DNA from: Prochlorococcus sp. scB241_528N17
GTDB lineage: Bacteria > Cyanobacteriota > Cyanobacteriia > PCC-6307 > Cyanobiaceae
Assembly (NCBI GenBank): GCA_000634735.1
Contig: JFLG01000066.1
Span: forward strand, 62,001-126,000
Reading direction: 5' to 3'
DNA: 64,000 bases
The notes under the pieces are model-generated. The model was not told the origin of the DNA and did not search any database. It saw only the letters and a list, made by a program, of their open reading frames with translations. Below, piece after piece: positions 1 through 8,266 of the stretch; positions within the stretch are counted from its first letter, which is position 1, and every line of letters starts with the position of its first letter. The translations under genes were made by a program, and so were the position numbers.

Positions 1-80
1 GCCGAACGACTAAGTAAATCCGTTATTTTACCTTTTCCTTCGTCACCCCATTGGGCTCCGATTACAACAACATTGGCCAA
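1..80 (-). CDS. purA: Adenylosuccinate synthetase, N-terminal fragment
   Basis: The gene runs off the left edge, so only the first 26 codons are visible. They read [20 protein letters not shown] followed by DLLSRSA, which is the N-terminus and GTP-binding P-loop (GDEGKGK) of adenylosuccinate synthetase, the enzyme that joins IMP and aspartate with GTP in AMP synthesis. The start is TTG (complement of 78-80). The frame stays open upstream, but the family begins at this position, so TTG is preferred. The next gene upstream on the same strand is psb27. Identification is firm despite the short length because the motif is nearly invariant. Confidence 0.9.
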
Positions 81-161
81 TTTTAGAAGAGCATTATTTT
101 TGTGAGAATATTTAATATATTCAAAAATCTTGGTTTACTTTTAAAAAGTAAATGAATTGTA

Positions 162-599
162 TCAACTTTCTCTTAGAACCATTTTTTCAGCAAGAGAAAA
201 TTCTTTGGTTAAACGCTCCTTAAGTTTATCTGGTAAAGGTCTACTTGCAAAGTTTTTGTAATGTCCTGCCATAGCATTTAATGCTGTTTGCATTGTGGTA
301 AATGATTGTGTTTTATTCACCATCCCTCTATTTCTATATCTTGAAATATAGTCAGTTATGAGTGTGAGAGCCTCACTTCTTACTTCATCTTTATTTGGAG
401 AATCTTTTGGAGTGTCAACAGCTGTTTGTAATGTTTTAACAACTGAAATTGTATCCTTTGTATAGTCACCTGTCATAGCGGTTTTTGCAGCTATGACAGG
501 GGAACTTAATAGTGTAAAAGCAACAATTAAGGATATTGCAAAAGATATAGCTTTGGTAAGATTCTTAAAAAATAATTTTGATGTCCATTTCAGTAACAT
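162..599 (-). CDS. psb27: Photosystem II assembly protein Psb27
   Basis: A 145-residue protein with a hydrophobic signal segment (about residues 14-37, ending SSPVIAA) followed by a small helical domain (TGDYTKDTISVVKTLQ near residue 43 and a C-terminal KEFSLAEKMVL). This matches Psb27, a lumenal factor that binds CP43 during assembly and repair of photosystem II. Most cyanobacterial Psb27 proteins are lipoproteins with a lipobox cysteine. This protein contains no cysteine at all, so it should be cleaved by ordinary signal peptidase and remain soluble in the lumen or loosely bound. It lies between purA and proS on the same strand, 26 bases downstream of the proS stop. Confidence 0.88.
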   Translation of the reverse strand: MLLKWTSKLFFKNLTKAISFAISLIVAFTLLSSPVIAAKTAMTGDYTKDTISVVKTLQTAVDTPKDSPNKDEVRSEALTLITDYISRYRNRGMVNKTQSFTTMQTALNAMAGHYKNFASRPLPDKLKERLTKEFSLAEKMVLRES

Positions 600-625
600 A
601 ACTTAGCTCCCAAAAAAAATAAGCC

Positions 626-2428
626 TCAAGACTTTTTATTGTACATTATTTCAGATTCGGAAATAAATGTTTCTAACAATTTATCAGTACTAATTTTAAT
701 CTTAGTATTATTTGTTCTGCATAAAAGTTCTACTTCTTTATTAATAGAATCTCTGCCAATAATTATCTGAAAAGGAATACCAATTAATTCCGCATCTTTA
801 AATTTCACTCCAGCTCTATCGTTTCTATCATCAAGAAGGACGTCAATTTTATTAATTAAAAAGTTGTTATAGATTTCCTCAGTAAGATCACTTTGAATAG
901 GATCTTTTAGGTTTGTCGGGATAATAATAACTTCAAAAGGAGAAATCTGGATAGGCCAACAAATTCCTTTTTGATCATGATTCTGTTCGATAGCCGCTTG
1001 AGCTATTCTTGTCACTCCTATTCCATAACAACCCATCCATAAATTTTTTAACTGACCGTCCTTATCAGAAAACTTTGCATTTAATTTTTCACTATATTTC
1101 TGACCTAGTTGGAAAATATGTCCAATCTCGATACCTTTTTTTTCTTTAAGTTCTTCATCATCATAAATACTTATTTTATCTCCTTTTTTGGCATTCCTTA
1201 TATCCCCAATTAGATAGTCTTTCGAATCAAAAGAAAATTCTTGAAAAACTTTATGGAAATTAACTTTATTCCCACCACTAATAAACTTTGAAAGGTCATT
1301 TGCAGAATGGTCAATTATTCTTGTCCATTTTTTTTCCCAATTAGAACTAGCTTGAATAGTCTTATTATCTAAATCTGGCCCGATAAAACCTATTGGTAAA
1401 TCAACCAGATTTTTTTCGATAGTATTTTTGTCTTCAATCTTTTTAAGATTAAGGAGATTGAAGTTATGAAGTTTATTGATTAAGTTAAAAAGCTTTACTT
1501 CATTAATGTGTTGATCGCCTCTTATGCATGCAAGAATTGGGACCTCAAATTTACCTTCGAACTGTGCAAGGAATATTACTACTTTAATAATCTGACTTGG
1601 GTCTAAATTGTTATTATTGCAAACTTCTAGGATTGTTTTTTGATGAGGCGTTTCCAACCACTCTGCAATATTATTTTTCAGTGGAATAGGTTGAGAGGGT
1701 AGAGAAACAGCTTTTTCGATATTGGCGGCATAAGAACCGCTTTGAGTGAACAAAATGGAATCTTCCCCAGCATCAGCAGTGACCATAAATTCTTTAGATG
1801 AAGCCCCTCCAATTGCTCCACTATCAGCTTCAACCCCTACTGTCTGCAGTCCACAAGATTTAAAAATATTTTCATAAGCATTGCCCACTTTTTCATAGAA
1901 AGAAGCTAGATCGTTTTCTGAAGAATGAAAAGAATAACCATCTTTCATTATGAATTCTCTACTTCTCATCAATCCAAACCTTGGCCTTATTTCATCTCTA
2001 AATTTTGTCTGAATTTGGTAAAAACATTGAGGTAATTGTTTATAGGAGTTGATGGTCTCTGATGCAATACTCGTGATCACCTCTTCGTGAGTTGGTGCTA
2101 AACCAAATTCTTTACCTTGTCTATCTTTGAGATTAAACATTATTCCTTCACCTGCGGTATATCCTTCCCACCTTTCACTTTTTTTCCATAAATCTGCAGG
2201 ATGAAGTTGGGGTAACAGTAATTTTGTACATCCAATACTATTAAGTTCTTTCTCTATTATTGCGGATATTTTTTCAATAACTCTAAGCATTAGTGGCATG
2301 TATGCATAAATACCGCTGTTAACTCTACGAATATACCCAGCTTTTAAGAGTAATTGATGTGAAATAATCTCAGCTTCAGAAGGTTTGTCACGAAGTGTCC
2401 CCAGAGGAAATGAGGTGGTCACGCGCAT
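626..2428 (-). CDS. proS: Prolyl-tRNA synthetase
   Basis: A 600-residue class II aminoacyl-tRNA synthetase that charges tRNA-Pro. The N-terminal core begins MRVTTSFPLGTLRDKPSEAE and carries RPRFGLMRSREFIMKD (motif 2, about residues 145-160). A YbaK-like editing insertion occupies roughly residues 225-390. The ending GCYGIGVTRIAQAAIEQ (motif 3) and an anticodon-binding domain complete the bacterial ProS layout. Length is slightly over the family norm of about 570 because of the insertion. The ATG start is supported by family alignment. Gene order proS-psb27-purA on one strand is typical of Prochlorococcus as I remember it. Confidence 0.97.
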   Translation of the reverse strand: MRVTTSFPLGTLRDKPSEAEIISHQLLLKAGYIRRVNSGIYAYMPLMLRVIEKISAIIEKELNSIGCTKLLLPQLHPADLWKKSERWEGYTAGEGIMFNLKDRQGKEFGLAPTHEEVITSIASETINSYKQLPQCFYQIQTKFRDEIRPRFGLMRSREFIMKDGYSFHSSENDLASFYEKVGNAYENIFKSCGLQTVGVEADSGAIGGASSKEFMVTADAGEDSILFTQSGSYAANIEKAVSLPSQPIPLKNNIAEWLETPHQKTILEVCNNNNLDPSQIIKVVIFLAQFEGKFEVPILACIRGDQHINEVKLFNLINKLHNFNLLNLKKIEDKNTIEKNLVDLPIGFIGPDLDNKTIQASSNWEKKWTRIIDHSANDLSKFISGGNKVNFHKVFQEFSFDSKDYLIGDIRNAKKGDKISIYDDEELKEKKGIEIGHIFQLGQKYSEKLNAKFSDKDGQLKNLWMGCYGIGVTRIAQAAIEQNHDQKGICWPIQISPFEVIIIPTNLKDPIQSDLTEEIYNNFLINKIDVLLDDRNDRAGVKFKDAELIGIPFQIIIGRDSINKEVELLCRTNNTKIKISTDKLLETFISESEIMYNKKS

Positions 2429-2603
2429 ACAGAAAAATCCTTAGATAATATTTAATTTTATCAATTAAGATGAAAAAATAATTTAAAGTGTCTTGAGTCC
2501 CTCAACGCGGCTAGTCTAAAAATATTGTTTCTGCTAACTTCTTCAGTAATGAATTTCAAACTCTTTTTAAAGTTCACTATTACTAAAACATTTTCTTAAG
2601 TTC

Positions 2604-2954
2604 ATGGAAAATATAGATTCTAATATTTCTAGCGAAGAGGAATTAGTAGGTATTGATGAAGTTCAAAAATTCCTAAATAGATCAAGAGCTTCTGTCTATA
2701 GGTATACAAATACAGATTTAAGAAATCTAAACCCTAGTTTTAATCCAAGAAAATTAAATCCCGAATTTCGTACTGATCAAAAAGATCCTTTAAAATTCCA
2801 TCCTAATGAAGTAGCAAGATTTGCAAAAGATATTTTAAGAATAAAGGAAGTTACTGTAGAGGTCTTTAATACACCTTCGTCCGCTGCTCAAAATATACTG
2901 GCGCAAATATTAGACGAACTAAAATCTATTAAGTCTTTGCTAGAAAAAGAGTAA
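2604..2954 (+). CDS. Small HTH protein, resolvase/MerR-like helix-turn-helix
   Basis: A 116-residue protein of unknown function. Residues 15-35 (LVGIDEVQKFLNRSRASVYR) look like a helix-turn-helix of the resolvase or excisionase type, used by family members to contact DNA. The C-terminal third (AQNILAQILDELKSIKSLLE) is a predicted amphipathic helix or short coiled coil that could mediate dimerisation. No catalytic domain follows, so it is not a recombinase. It is divergent from proS across a 175-base spacer, so it could regulate its neighbours, but nothing in the sequence shows a target. ATG start. Confidence 0.75.
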   Translation: MENIDSNISSEEELVGIDEVQKFLNRSRASVYRYTNTDLRNLNPSFNPRKLNPEFRTDQKDPLKFHPNEVARFAKDILRIKEVTVEVFNTPSSAAQNILAQILDELKSIKSLLEKE

Positions 2955-3050
2955 TTAAAAAGTCAACAATCAATGTTTTGATTTATTGACATTTTGAATG
3001 TAGGATAATTATGTTTAATTATCTCCTTAATCTTTACCAATTAAGAGTTC

Positions 3051-3305
3051 TTGAGTTACACGAAATCAAAGCAGTTTATTCAAAGTAAATCAAGCGAAGA
3101 ATCTTCTCATGGTTCTGCTCGAAGTGATTTTGAAAGAGATGATGATGACCCCTTAAGTATAAGGAGTTTATCAATAACATCTTTAGGTATTATTTTTGCC
3201 TTTTTGACAATTTTTTTACCTTCAATAAGCATTTTAATTGGCAGACCTTTATCTCAAGGAAACGAGATAATTCATAATCACGATTTTAAAAAAGATGGAC
3301 CTTAG
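3051..3305 (+). CDS. Small conserved hypothetical membrane protein
   Basis: An 84-residue ORF with a TTG start. The first 45 residues are polar and rich in serine and acidic residues (SSEESSHGSARSDFERDDDD). One hydrophobic segment follows (ITSLGIIFAFLTIFLPSISI, about residues 44-64) and then a short polar tail. A single-pass membrane protein with a cytoplasmic N-terminal region is likely. Its 3' end overlaps the ppa start by 11 bases, which suggests co-transcription and possibly translational coupling. I do not recognise a family. An unusual start codon and short length keep confidence moderate. Confidence 0.6.
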   Translation: MSYTKSKQFIQSKSSEESSHGSARSDFERDDDDPLSIRSLSITSLGIIFAFLTIFLPSISILIGRPLSQGNEIIHNHDFKKDGP

Positions 3306-3849
3306 TTCAATACCTCCATCTCCAATGAAGGGAATAGTGAATATTATTGTTGAAATACCTGCAGGGAGTAGGAATAAATATGAATATTGCTCTGACGCAG
3401 GAATTATGGCCCTAGACAGAGTATTACATTCTTCAGTGAGGTACCCTTTTGATTATGGTTTTATCCCAAATACCCTTGCTGAAGATGGAGCTCCCCTTGA
3501 TGCAATGGTGATAATGGACGAACCTACTTTTGCGGGTTGTTTAATAAAAGCTAGACCTATTGGAGTTTTGGATATGCATGATTGTGGTGCATATGATGGA
3601 AAACTTTTATGTGTGCCTATGGCTAATCCTAGGCAGGCTAACATAGTGAGTATTAATCAAATTGCTCCTAATCAGCTTGAGGATGTTGCAGAATTTTTTA
3701 GAACAAGTAAAGGACTCGATGGAAGAACAGTTCAAATTGATGGTTGGAGGGATTTTGATGTAGTTGAAAATTTATTGAAAAGTTGTATGCCTCTAAAAAA
3801 GAAAAACTTTAAAGTACTTAAGAAATCAAATATTAGTAAATTAAATTGA
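3295..3849 (+). CDS. ppa: Family I inorganic pyrophosphatase with altered active site
   Basis: A 184-residue protein of the family that hydrolyses pyrophosphate to phosphate and pulls biosynthetic reactions forward. It begins MDLSSIPPSP, like other cyanobacterial Ppa proteins. Most active-site residues aligned to E. coli Ppa are present: Glu20, Lys28, Glu30, Arg42, Tyr50, Tyr54, Asp64, Asp69, Asp96, Asp101 and Lys103. Two are not. The metal-binding DGDP motif reads DGAP, so the equivalent of E. coli Asp67 is Ala66, and the equivalent of Tyr141 is Ser138. The frame is intact and the rest is well conserved, so this is not simple decay, but activity may be weak or changed. The gene overlaps the membrane protein upstream and the ArsC-like gene downstream. 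Confidence 0.93.
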   Translation: MDLSSIPPSPMKGIVNIIVEIPAGSRNKYEYCSDAGIMALDRVLHSSVRYPFDYGFIPNTLAEDGAPLDAMVIMDEPTFAGCLIKARPIGVLDMHDCGAYDGKLLCVPMANPRQANIVSINQIAPNQLEDVAEFFRTSKGLDGRTVQIDGWRDFDVVENLLKSCMPLKKKNFKVLKKSNISKLN

Positions 3850-4202
3850 AAAAAATAATTTTTTATAGTTATTTAAAATGCTCTACATGCCGAAAAGCTT
3901 CAAAATGGCTTGAAAGCAAAGATTTTGAATTTCAGTTAATTGATATTGTAAAAGAACCTCCACTTTTTAATTATTTAAATCTAGCCTTAGAACAATACTC
4001 TGATGATAAGACAAGGATTTTTAACACAAGAGGTAAAGCCTTTAAAACTCTTGATCTTGATATTGATCGTTTGTCAAAGGAAGAAATTATTCAACTTCTT
4101 TTAAGTGATGGCAAATTAATAAAAAGACCATTTTTGATTTACGAAGGGAAAAAAGTAATATTAGGTTTTAACGAAATTGAATATGCAAAACAATTTTTAT
4201 AA
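3846..4202 (+). CDS. ArsC/Spx-family thioredoxin-fold protein
   Basis: A 118-residue protein of the ArsC/Spx/YffB family, which has a thioredoxin-like fold. The N-terminal CSTCRKASKWLE has two cysteines in a C-x-x-C arrangement at residues 12 and 15, and the family's RPFLIYEGKKVILGF lies near residue 94. Members act as glutaredoxin-dependent arsenate reductases or as Spx-type transcription effectors, and the sequence alone does not decide between these. The start is TTG and overlaps the ppa stop by four bases, which argues for coupled expression with ppa. No arsenic resistance genes are next to it. Confidence 0.8.
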   Translation: MKKIIFYSYLKCSTCRKASKWLESKDFEFQLIDIVKEPPLFNYLNLALEQYSDDKTRIFNTRGKAFKTLDLDIDRLSKEEIIQLLLSDGKLIKRPFLIYEGKKVILGFNEIEYAKQFL

Positions 4203-4231
4203 GTTTAGAAAATCAAGACTTAATTAATCCT

Positions 4232-4891
4232 ATGCCTAGTTCCATAAAAAGTTTTTTAAAAGAATGGGGTCTACTAATTCTATTAACTTTTTTTGTTTCT
4301 TCTTGTAGATCATTCTTTGCAGAACCACGTTATATCCCTTCTGGTTCAATGCTCCCAGAATTACAAATAAATGATAGGTTAATTATTGAAAAATTTTCGC
4401 TAAGAAACTCTTTACCAAAAAGAGGAGATATTGTTGTTTTTAACTCACCTTACTCGTTTGACAAAAAATTAATTTCATCAAGATCTAAGCCTTTACCAAA
4501 AAAAAGATATTGTTTTTTTATGAGTTTTCCTCCAATGTCGTTTATTCCTGGTTTGAGGGATCAAGCTTGCGATGCTTATATTAAAAGAGTGGTAGCCCTT
4601 CCAGGAGAAATTGTAAGAGTAAACTCTAATGGTGAATTAATAATAAATAATAAATTAATTCCTGAACCCTATGTCTCTTATAAGTGCTCATTATCCCTTT
4701 TTAATAATTGTGGTAAATTTGAAAACATAAAAGTGCCAGAAGATCATTTTTTAGTTTTAGGTGATAATAGGGCAAATAGCTGGGATGGAAGATATTGGCC
4801 TGGAAGTAAATTTCTTCATAAAAAAGAGATAATTGGTAAAGCATATTTCAAATTTTGGCCTATTAGTCAAGTTGGCTTTTTCAGTAAATGA
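4232..4891 (+). CDS. lepB: Signal peptidase I
   Basis: A 219-residue type I signal peptidase that removes signal peptides from exported proteins at the membrane. One N-terminal membrane segment (about residues 12-30) precedes the catalytic domain. The nucleophile is Ser39 in YIPSGSMLPEL and the general base is Lys118 in YIKRVVALPGE. The conserved LGDNRANSWDGRYWP (box E) is near residue 175. It follows the ArsC-like gene by 29 bases on the same strand and is convergent with the phosphatase gene. Signal peptidase substrates in this window include Psb27 and the SNase-like protein. Confidence 0.95.
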   Translation: MPSSIKSFLKEWGLLILLTFFVSSCRSFFAEPRYIPSGSMLPELQINDRLIIEKFSLRNSLPKRGDIVVFNSPYSFDKKLISSRSKPLPKKRYCFFMSFPPMSFIPGLRDQACDAYIKRVVALPGEIVRVNSNGELIINNKLIPEPYVSYKCSLSLFNNCGKFENIKVPEDHFLVLGDNRANSWDGRYWPGSKFLHKKEIIGKAYFKFWPISQVGFFSK

Positions 4892-4944
4892 AGTCTTTTT
4901 TCTGATTTTGACTTTATCAAAATAAATTTTTAACAAGGCTTAAC

Positions 4945-6273
4945 TTAAAGTGCACCTGAAGCAGTTAAATCAAGTATTCCCCCTAGGTGTGTTGTAATGT
5001 TAAGAGCGCTAATCACGGGGGGCTTATTGGGATCATTAAAAAGATCAATTATAGTTATGCCGCCATTACCCTGTTTTATCATCCAAATATTTGAATAATT
5101 AATCCCAAGGATATTACAAATTAGAGTTTTATTGACTGCATCATGAGCAACCATGAGGGTTTGATCATTATCCTTTTGAGATAAACAAATTTTGTCAAAA
5201 GCTTCTACTGACCTTTCTGATACATCTTTTATACATTCACCTTCGGGCATTATTACTTCTTCAGGTTTATCATGCCAATTTTTTAGTAAAGCAGGCCACT
5301 CTTCTCTAATTTCTGCTTCCAATTTACCCTCCCATAATCCGTGACTGATTTCTTGGAGTGAATCTATTTTCTCAATTTTTAAATCTTTGTTATTTTGAAG
5401 GATTATTTGTGCAGTCTCATAAGGCCTATGCATTGAACTTGAAAATGCCTTATTGAAAGAAATATTTCTCAAATATTCAAAAGTCTTTCTAGCTTGATCT
5501 TTTCCGTTTTCATTTAAAGGGATATCAATTTGGCCTTGAAATCTACCTTCTTTGTTCCAGTTAGTTTCACCATGCCTTATTAGAAATATTCTGGAATCTC
5601 CAATTTTATTTGGAATATCTTTATTAAGATGGGAAGTTTGATTTAAGCATTCAATTTGAGTCTTAAAAGAGTTATCTTTCTTTGAAATATTGAGTATCGA
5701 GAAAGAAGCATTTTCTAATCTTATTTTTCTAAAACCTTGCTTAGGCTTTCCTAATAACAAGAGTATTAAACATCTGAGAATTGCATTATGTCCAACAACT
5801 AAAATATTTATATCATCTTTTTCTTGATAAATTTTTAAAATATCTTCTACAAAATTTGTTGCTTGAAAAAATAACTCTTGAATTGGTTTATAAGTTTTAT
5901 TGTCATTTCTTTTTAAGATAAGATTTTCTGGATCATTTTTCCATATAGGGTAAATTTCTGGAAATTTCTTTTTTATTTCATCAATTTTTAGACCAGACCA
6001 TTCACTAAGATCTACTTCTAGCAAATTATCTTCGAATACAATATTTTGTTCTTTATTGATGGTCTTTTTAATTGTTTTTGCAGTCTCTGCCGCTCTCACA
6101 AGTGGGGAGGAATAGATTTTATCGAAGTTTATTTTTGATAATGCTTTTCCTGCTTTTCGGGCTTGTTCGTATCCTTCATCAGTTAATAATGAATCGTCTG
6201 TTCTTCCTTGAATTAATCCTTTTGCATTAAAAGTGCTTAGTCCGTGCCTAACTAAAACTAATCTTATAGCCAT
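4945..6273 (-). CDS. Tandem histidine phosphatase (phosphoglycerate-mutase-like) protein
   Basis: A 442-residue protein made of two complete histidine-phosphatase domains. The first has RHGLSTFNAKGLIQGRTD (His10 region) and a second catalytic His in VVGHNAILRCL. The second, starting near residue 228, has IRHGETNWNKEGRFQGQID and VAHDAVNKTLI. Both therefore keep the phospho-accepting RHG and the later His. Relatives are annotated as phosphoglycerate mutase or alpha-ribazole-5'-phosphate phosphatase (CobC), and a cobalamin role is possible because cobO lies 7 kb away, but the substrate cannot be read from sequence. The start is ATG. It is divergent from the CPBP protease gene. Confidence 0.88.
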   Translation of the reverse strand: MAIRLVLVRHGLSTFNAKGLIQGRTDDSLLTDEGYEQARKAGKALSKINFDKIYSSPLVRAAETAKTIKKTINKEQNIVFEDNLLEVDLSEWSGLKIDEIKKKFPEIYPIWKNDPENLILKRNDNKTYKPIQELFFQATNFVEDILKIYQEKDDINILVVGHNAILRCLILLLLGKPKQGFRKIRLENASFSILNISKKDNSFKTQIECLNQTSHLNKDIPNKIGDSRIFLIRHGETNWNKEGRFQGQIDIPLNENGKDQARKTFEYLRNISFNKAFSSSMHRPYETAQIILQNNKDLKIEKIDSLQEISHGLWEGKLEAEIREEWPALLKNWHDKPEEVIMPEGECIKDVSERSVEAFDKICLSQKDNDQTLMVAHDAVNKTLICNILGINYSNIWMIKQGNGGITIIDLFNDPNKPPVISALNITTHLGGILDLTASGAL

Positions 6274-6389
6274 TATATAAATTTGAAAATTAAGATAATT
6301 TAATCATCTCATGGCGTGATTAAAATAGATACATAAATATAAGGAAATTCAATGATAACTAACTATAGTTTTCAAGAATATAATAAGTT

Positions 6390-7754
6390 ATGATCTTTAA
6401 AAATAGTTCTAAGTCAAAACTCACTTTAGCTTTTATTTCTATCGTCATAACTTTTTTTGTATGGCAACAAGGCTTAAGAGAAAGTTTAAATAGACCATCT
6501 GTTTCATTTGATATTAGTCAAAAAGAGCAAGAAATTGCTGAATTATCTGTCCAATCAATACCTGTAAATCTTAAAAAATTTTTTATCATTAATGATCCTG
6601 TTTATCAAATAAATAAATCACTCTCTGATGTCTCATTTGAAGAGCTAACAGAAAGAAATAAATTAATTCTAATAATCACTTCAGAATCAAATGATTCTTT
6701 AATTTATAAAAAGATATCCAAAGATTTTAAAGATAAAAACTTTAAATTTCTGATTGATGAGATAGAAAAAAAATCCAACAATAATGCATATAAAGCAAAT
6801 TCTGATAAGTTTGATTTGTTTAAAGATGATAGATTTTTATATCACCTTTTAAGCAGGAAATTTGATTTTGACGATAGTTCATTAATAACAAAATCATTTT
6901 CAAGCAAAATGTTTCTAAAAATATTAGCCATAAGACTTATACCACTTTTAACAATACTTATTGGCTCTATTCTGGCTTTAAAAATATTATGGCAAATAAT
7001 ATCTTTGAAAAAGTTTGGTTGGAAAGAAATTAAATCCTTAGATTTAGAATTAATAGATATGGTTTTATTAATTGCAGGTGGATTTGTTGTTTTAGGAGAA
7101 GTGATATCACCTTTATTTTCTATTAGTTTGGTTGAACTTTTTTCTAAAAATATCTCTAATGAATTGTCTCAATCTTTAAAAATTTTCTTTGGATATCTTT
7201 TTATGGCAATTCCGCCATTATGGATAGTTTTTTATCAAATTAAATCCTTGAATGGTGAATTTATTTTTAAAAAGGATTATTTACAGTTCAATTTCTTGCC
7301 AATAAAATATGCAATTAGTCAGGGAATTAAAGGTTGGTTAACAATTGTTCCTTTTGTTTTATTGATCTCTCTAATTATGAATAGTCTGATCGATAATCAG
7401 AATGGTAGTAATCCCTTGCTGGAAATTGTTCTTAATAATAATAATAATTATTTATCATTTTTTCTATTATTTGTCACAACAACTCTATTAGCTCCTCTAT
7501 TTGAAGAGATTATATTTCGCGGTATTTTACTGCCAACTCTTTCAAGAGATTTTGGAGTAATTTCAGGTATCATAGTTTCAGCTTTTGTCTTTGCATTAGC
7601 CCATTTAAGTTTGGGAGAAATGCCGCCATTATTTGTTCTAGGGATTGGATTAGCAATTACAAGAATAGCTTCAGGGAGTTTGTTTTCCTCAGTAATTATG
7701 CATTCTTTGTGGAATGGATTGACTTTCTTAAATTTGTTCCTATTGAGGACATAA
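6390..7754 (+). CDS. CPBP-family intramembrane metalloprotease
   Basis: A 454-residue membrane protein of the CPBP/Abi family (CAAX-protease-like). The C-terminal domain holds the three expected motifs: FEEIIFRGILL (EExxxR, about residue 371), FALAHLS and MHSLWNG, whose Glu and His residues form the metal site. The N-terminal half has a membrane anchor (residues 11-26) and a long soluble region, followed by several hydrophobic segments from about residue 175. CPBP enzymes process prenylated or other membrane proteins; the substrate here is unknown. It is followed by the FtsL-like gene after 83 bases. Confidence 0.88.
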   Translation: MIFKNSSKSKLTLAFISIVITFFVWQQGLRESLNRPSVSFDISQKEQEIAELSVQSIPVNLKKFFIINDPVYQINKSLSDVSFEELTERNKLILIITSESNDSLIYKKISKDFKDKNFKFLIDEIEKKSNNNAYKANSDKFDLFKDDRFLYHLLSRKFDFDDSSLITKSFSSKMFLKILAIRLIPLLTILIGSILALKILWQIISLKKFGWKEIKSLDLELIDMVLLIAGGFVVLGEVISPLFSISLVELFSKNISNELSQSLKIFFGYLFMAIPPLWIVFYQIKSLNGEFIFKKDYLQFNFLPIKYAISQGIKGWLTIVPFVLLISLIMNSLIDNQNGSNPLLEIVLNNNNNYLSFFLLFVTTTLLAPLFEEIIFRGILLPTLSRDFGVISGIIVSAFVFALAHLSLGEMPPLFVLGIGLAITRIASGSLFSSVIMHSLWNGLTFLNLFLLRT

Positions 7755-7837
7755 AGAATTTAATTTTTACTTGCGAATCAAACAAAAAGATGTTTATTTA
7801 ATTAATAACACTTCTTTTATTTAAAAATAAATCATAG

Positions 7838-8266
7838 ATGAAACCTTATGGGAATCAACTTAATTTAAAAAAAAAAGTTTTATATGAAAGTAAAAAAAAC
7901 TCTGAAAAAATATCTACAATTAATGTCAAATTAATACATCAAATTTTTGACACCATTAATATCTCTCTTTTGGTATTAATTTTCACCTTGTTTTGCTTGT
8001 CTTTTAATAGTCAAAGAAAATGGTCAAATACATATAAAAACTTATCTAAAACAAGAGCTATCAATAATAATCTTATTGATTATATTTCCAAAATTGAGGA
8101 ATTTTATATTAGTGAACTTGAGTCTCTAAACATTTATAGAAAGACTAAACCTAAAGATTTAATCTATCTAGATAAAGTTGCAGAAAAAAAAGAAAGTTTA
8201 TTTAAGAAAAATTTAAGTAGTTTCATTGAAGGTTTAAGTGATAGCAAATATCAAAGAGGATATTGA
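7838..8266 (+). CDS. FtsL-like small single-pass membrane protein
   Basis: A 142-residue protein with a basic N-terminal region, one hydrophobic segment (TINISLLVLIFTLFCLSF, about residues 36-54) and a polar C-terminal region with heptad-like spacing. The layout resembles FtsL/DivIC, bitopic coiled-coil proteins of the divisome. The stop overlaps the start of a class B penicillin-binding protein (TGATG), the position that ftsL holds before ftsI in many bacteria. Similarity is by architecture and position only, so this is inference. The two genes must be co-translated or closely coupled. Confidence 0.65.
   Translation: MKPYGNQLNLKKKVLYESKKNSEKISTINVKLIHQIFDTINISLLVLIFTLFCLSFNSQRKWSNTYKNLSKTRAINNNLIDYISKIEEFYISELESLNIYRKTKPKDLIYLDKVAEKKESLFKKNLSSFIEGLSDSKYQRGY

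Noticed and set aside
3295-3849. ppa as a pseudogene
   Set aside because: The frame is intact, length is normal and most catalytic residues are kept, so altered function is a better reading than decay.
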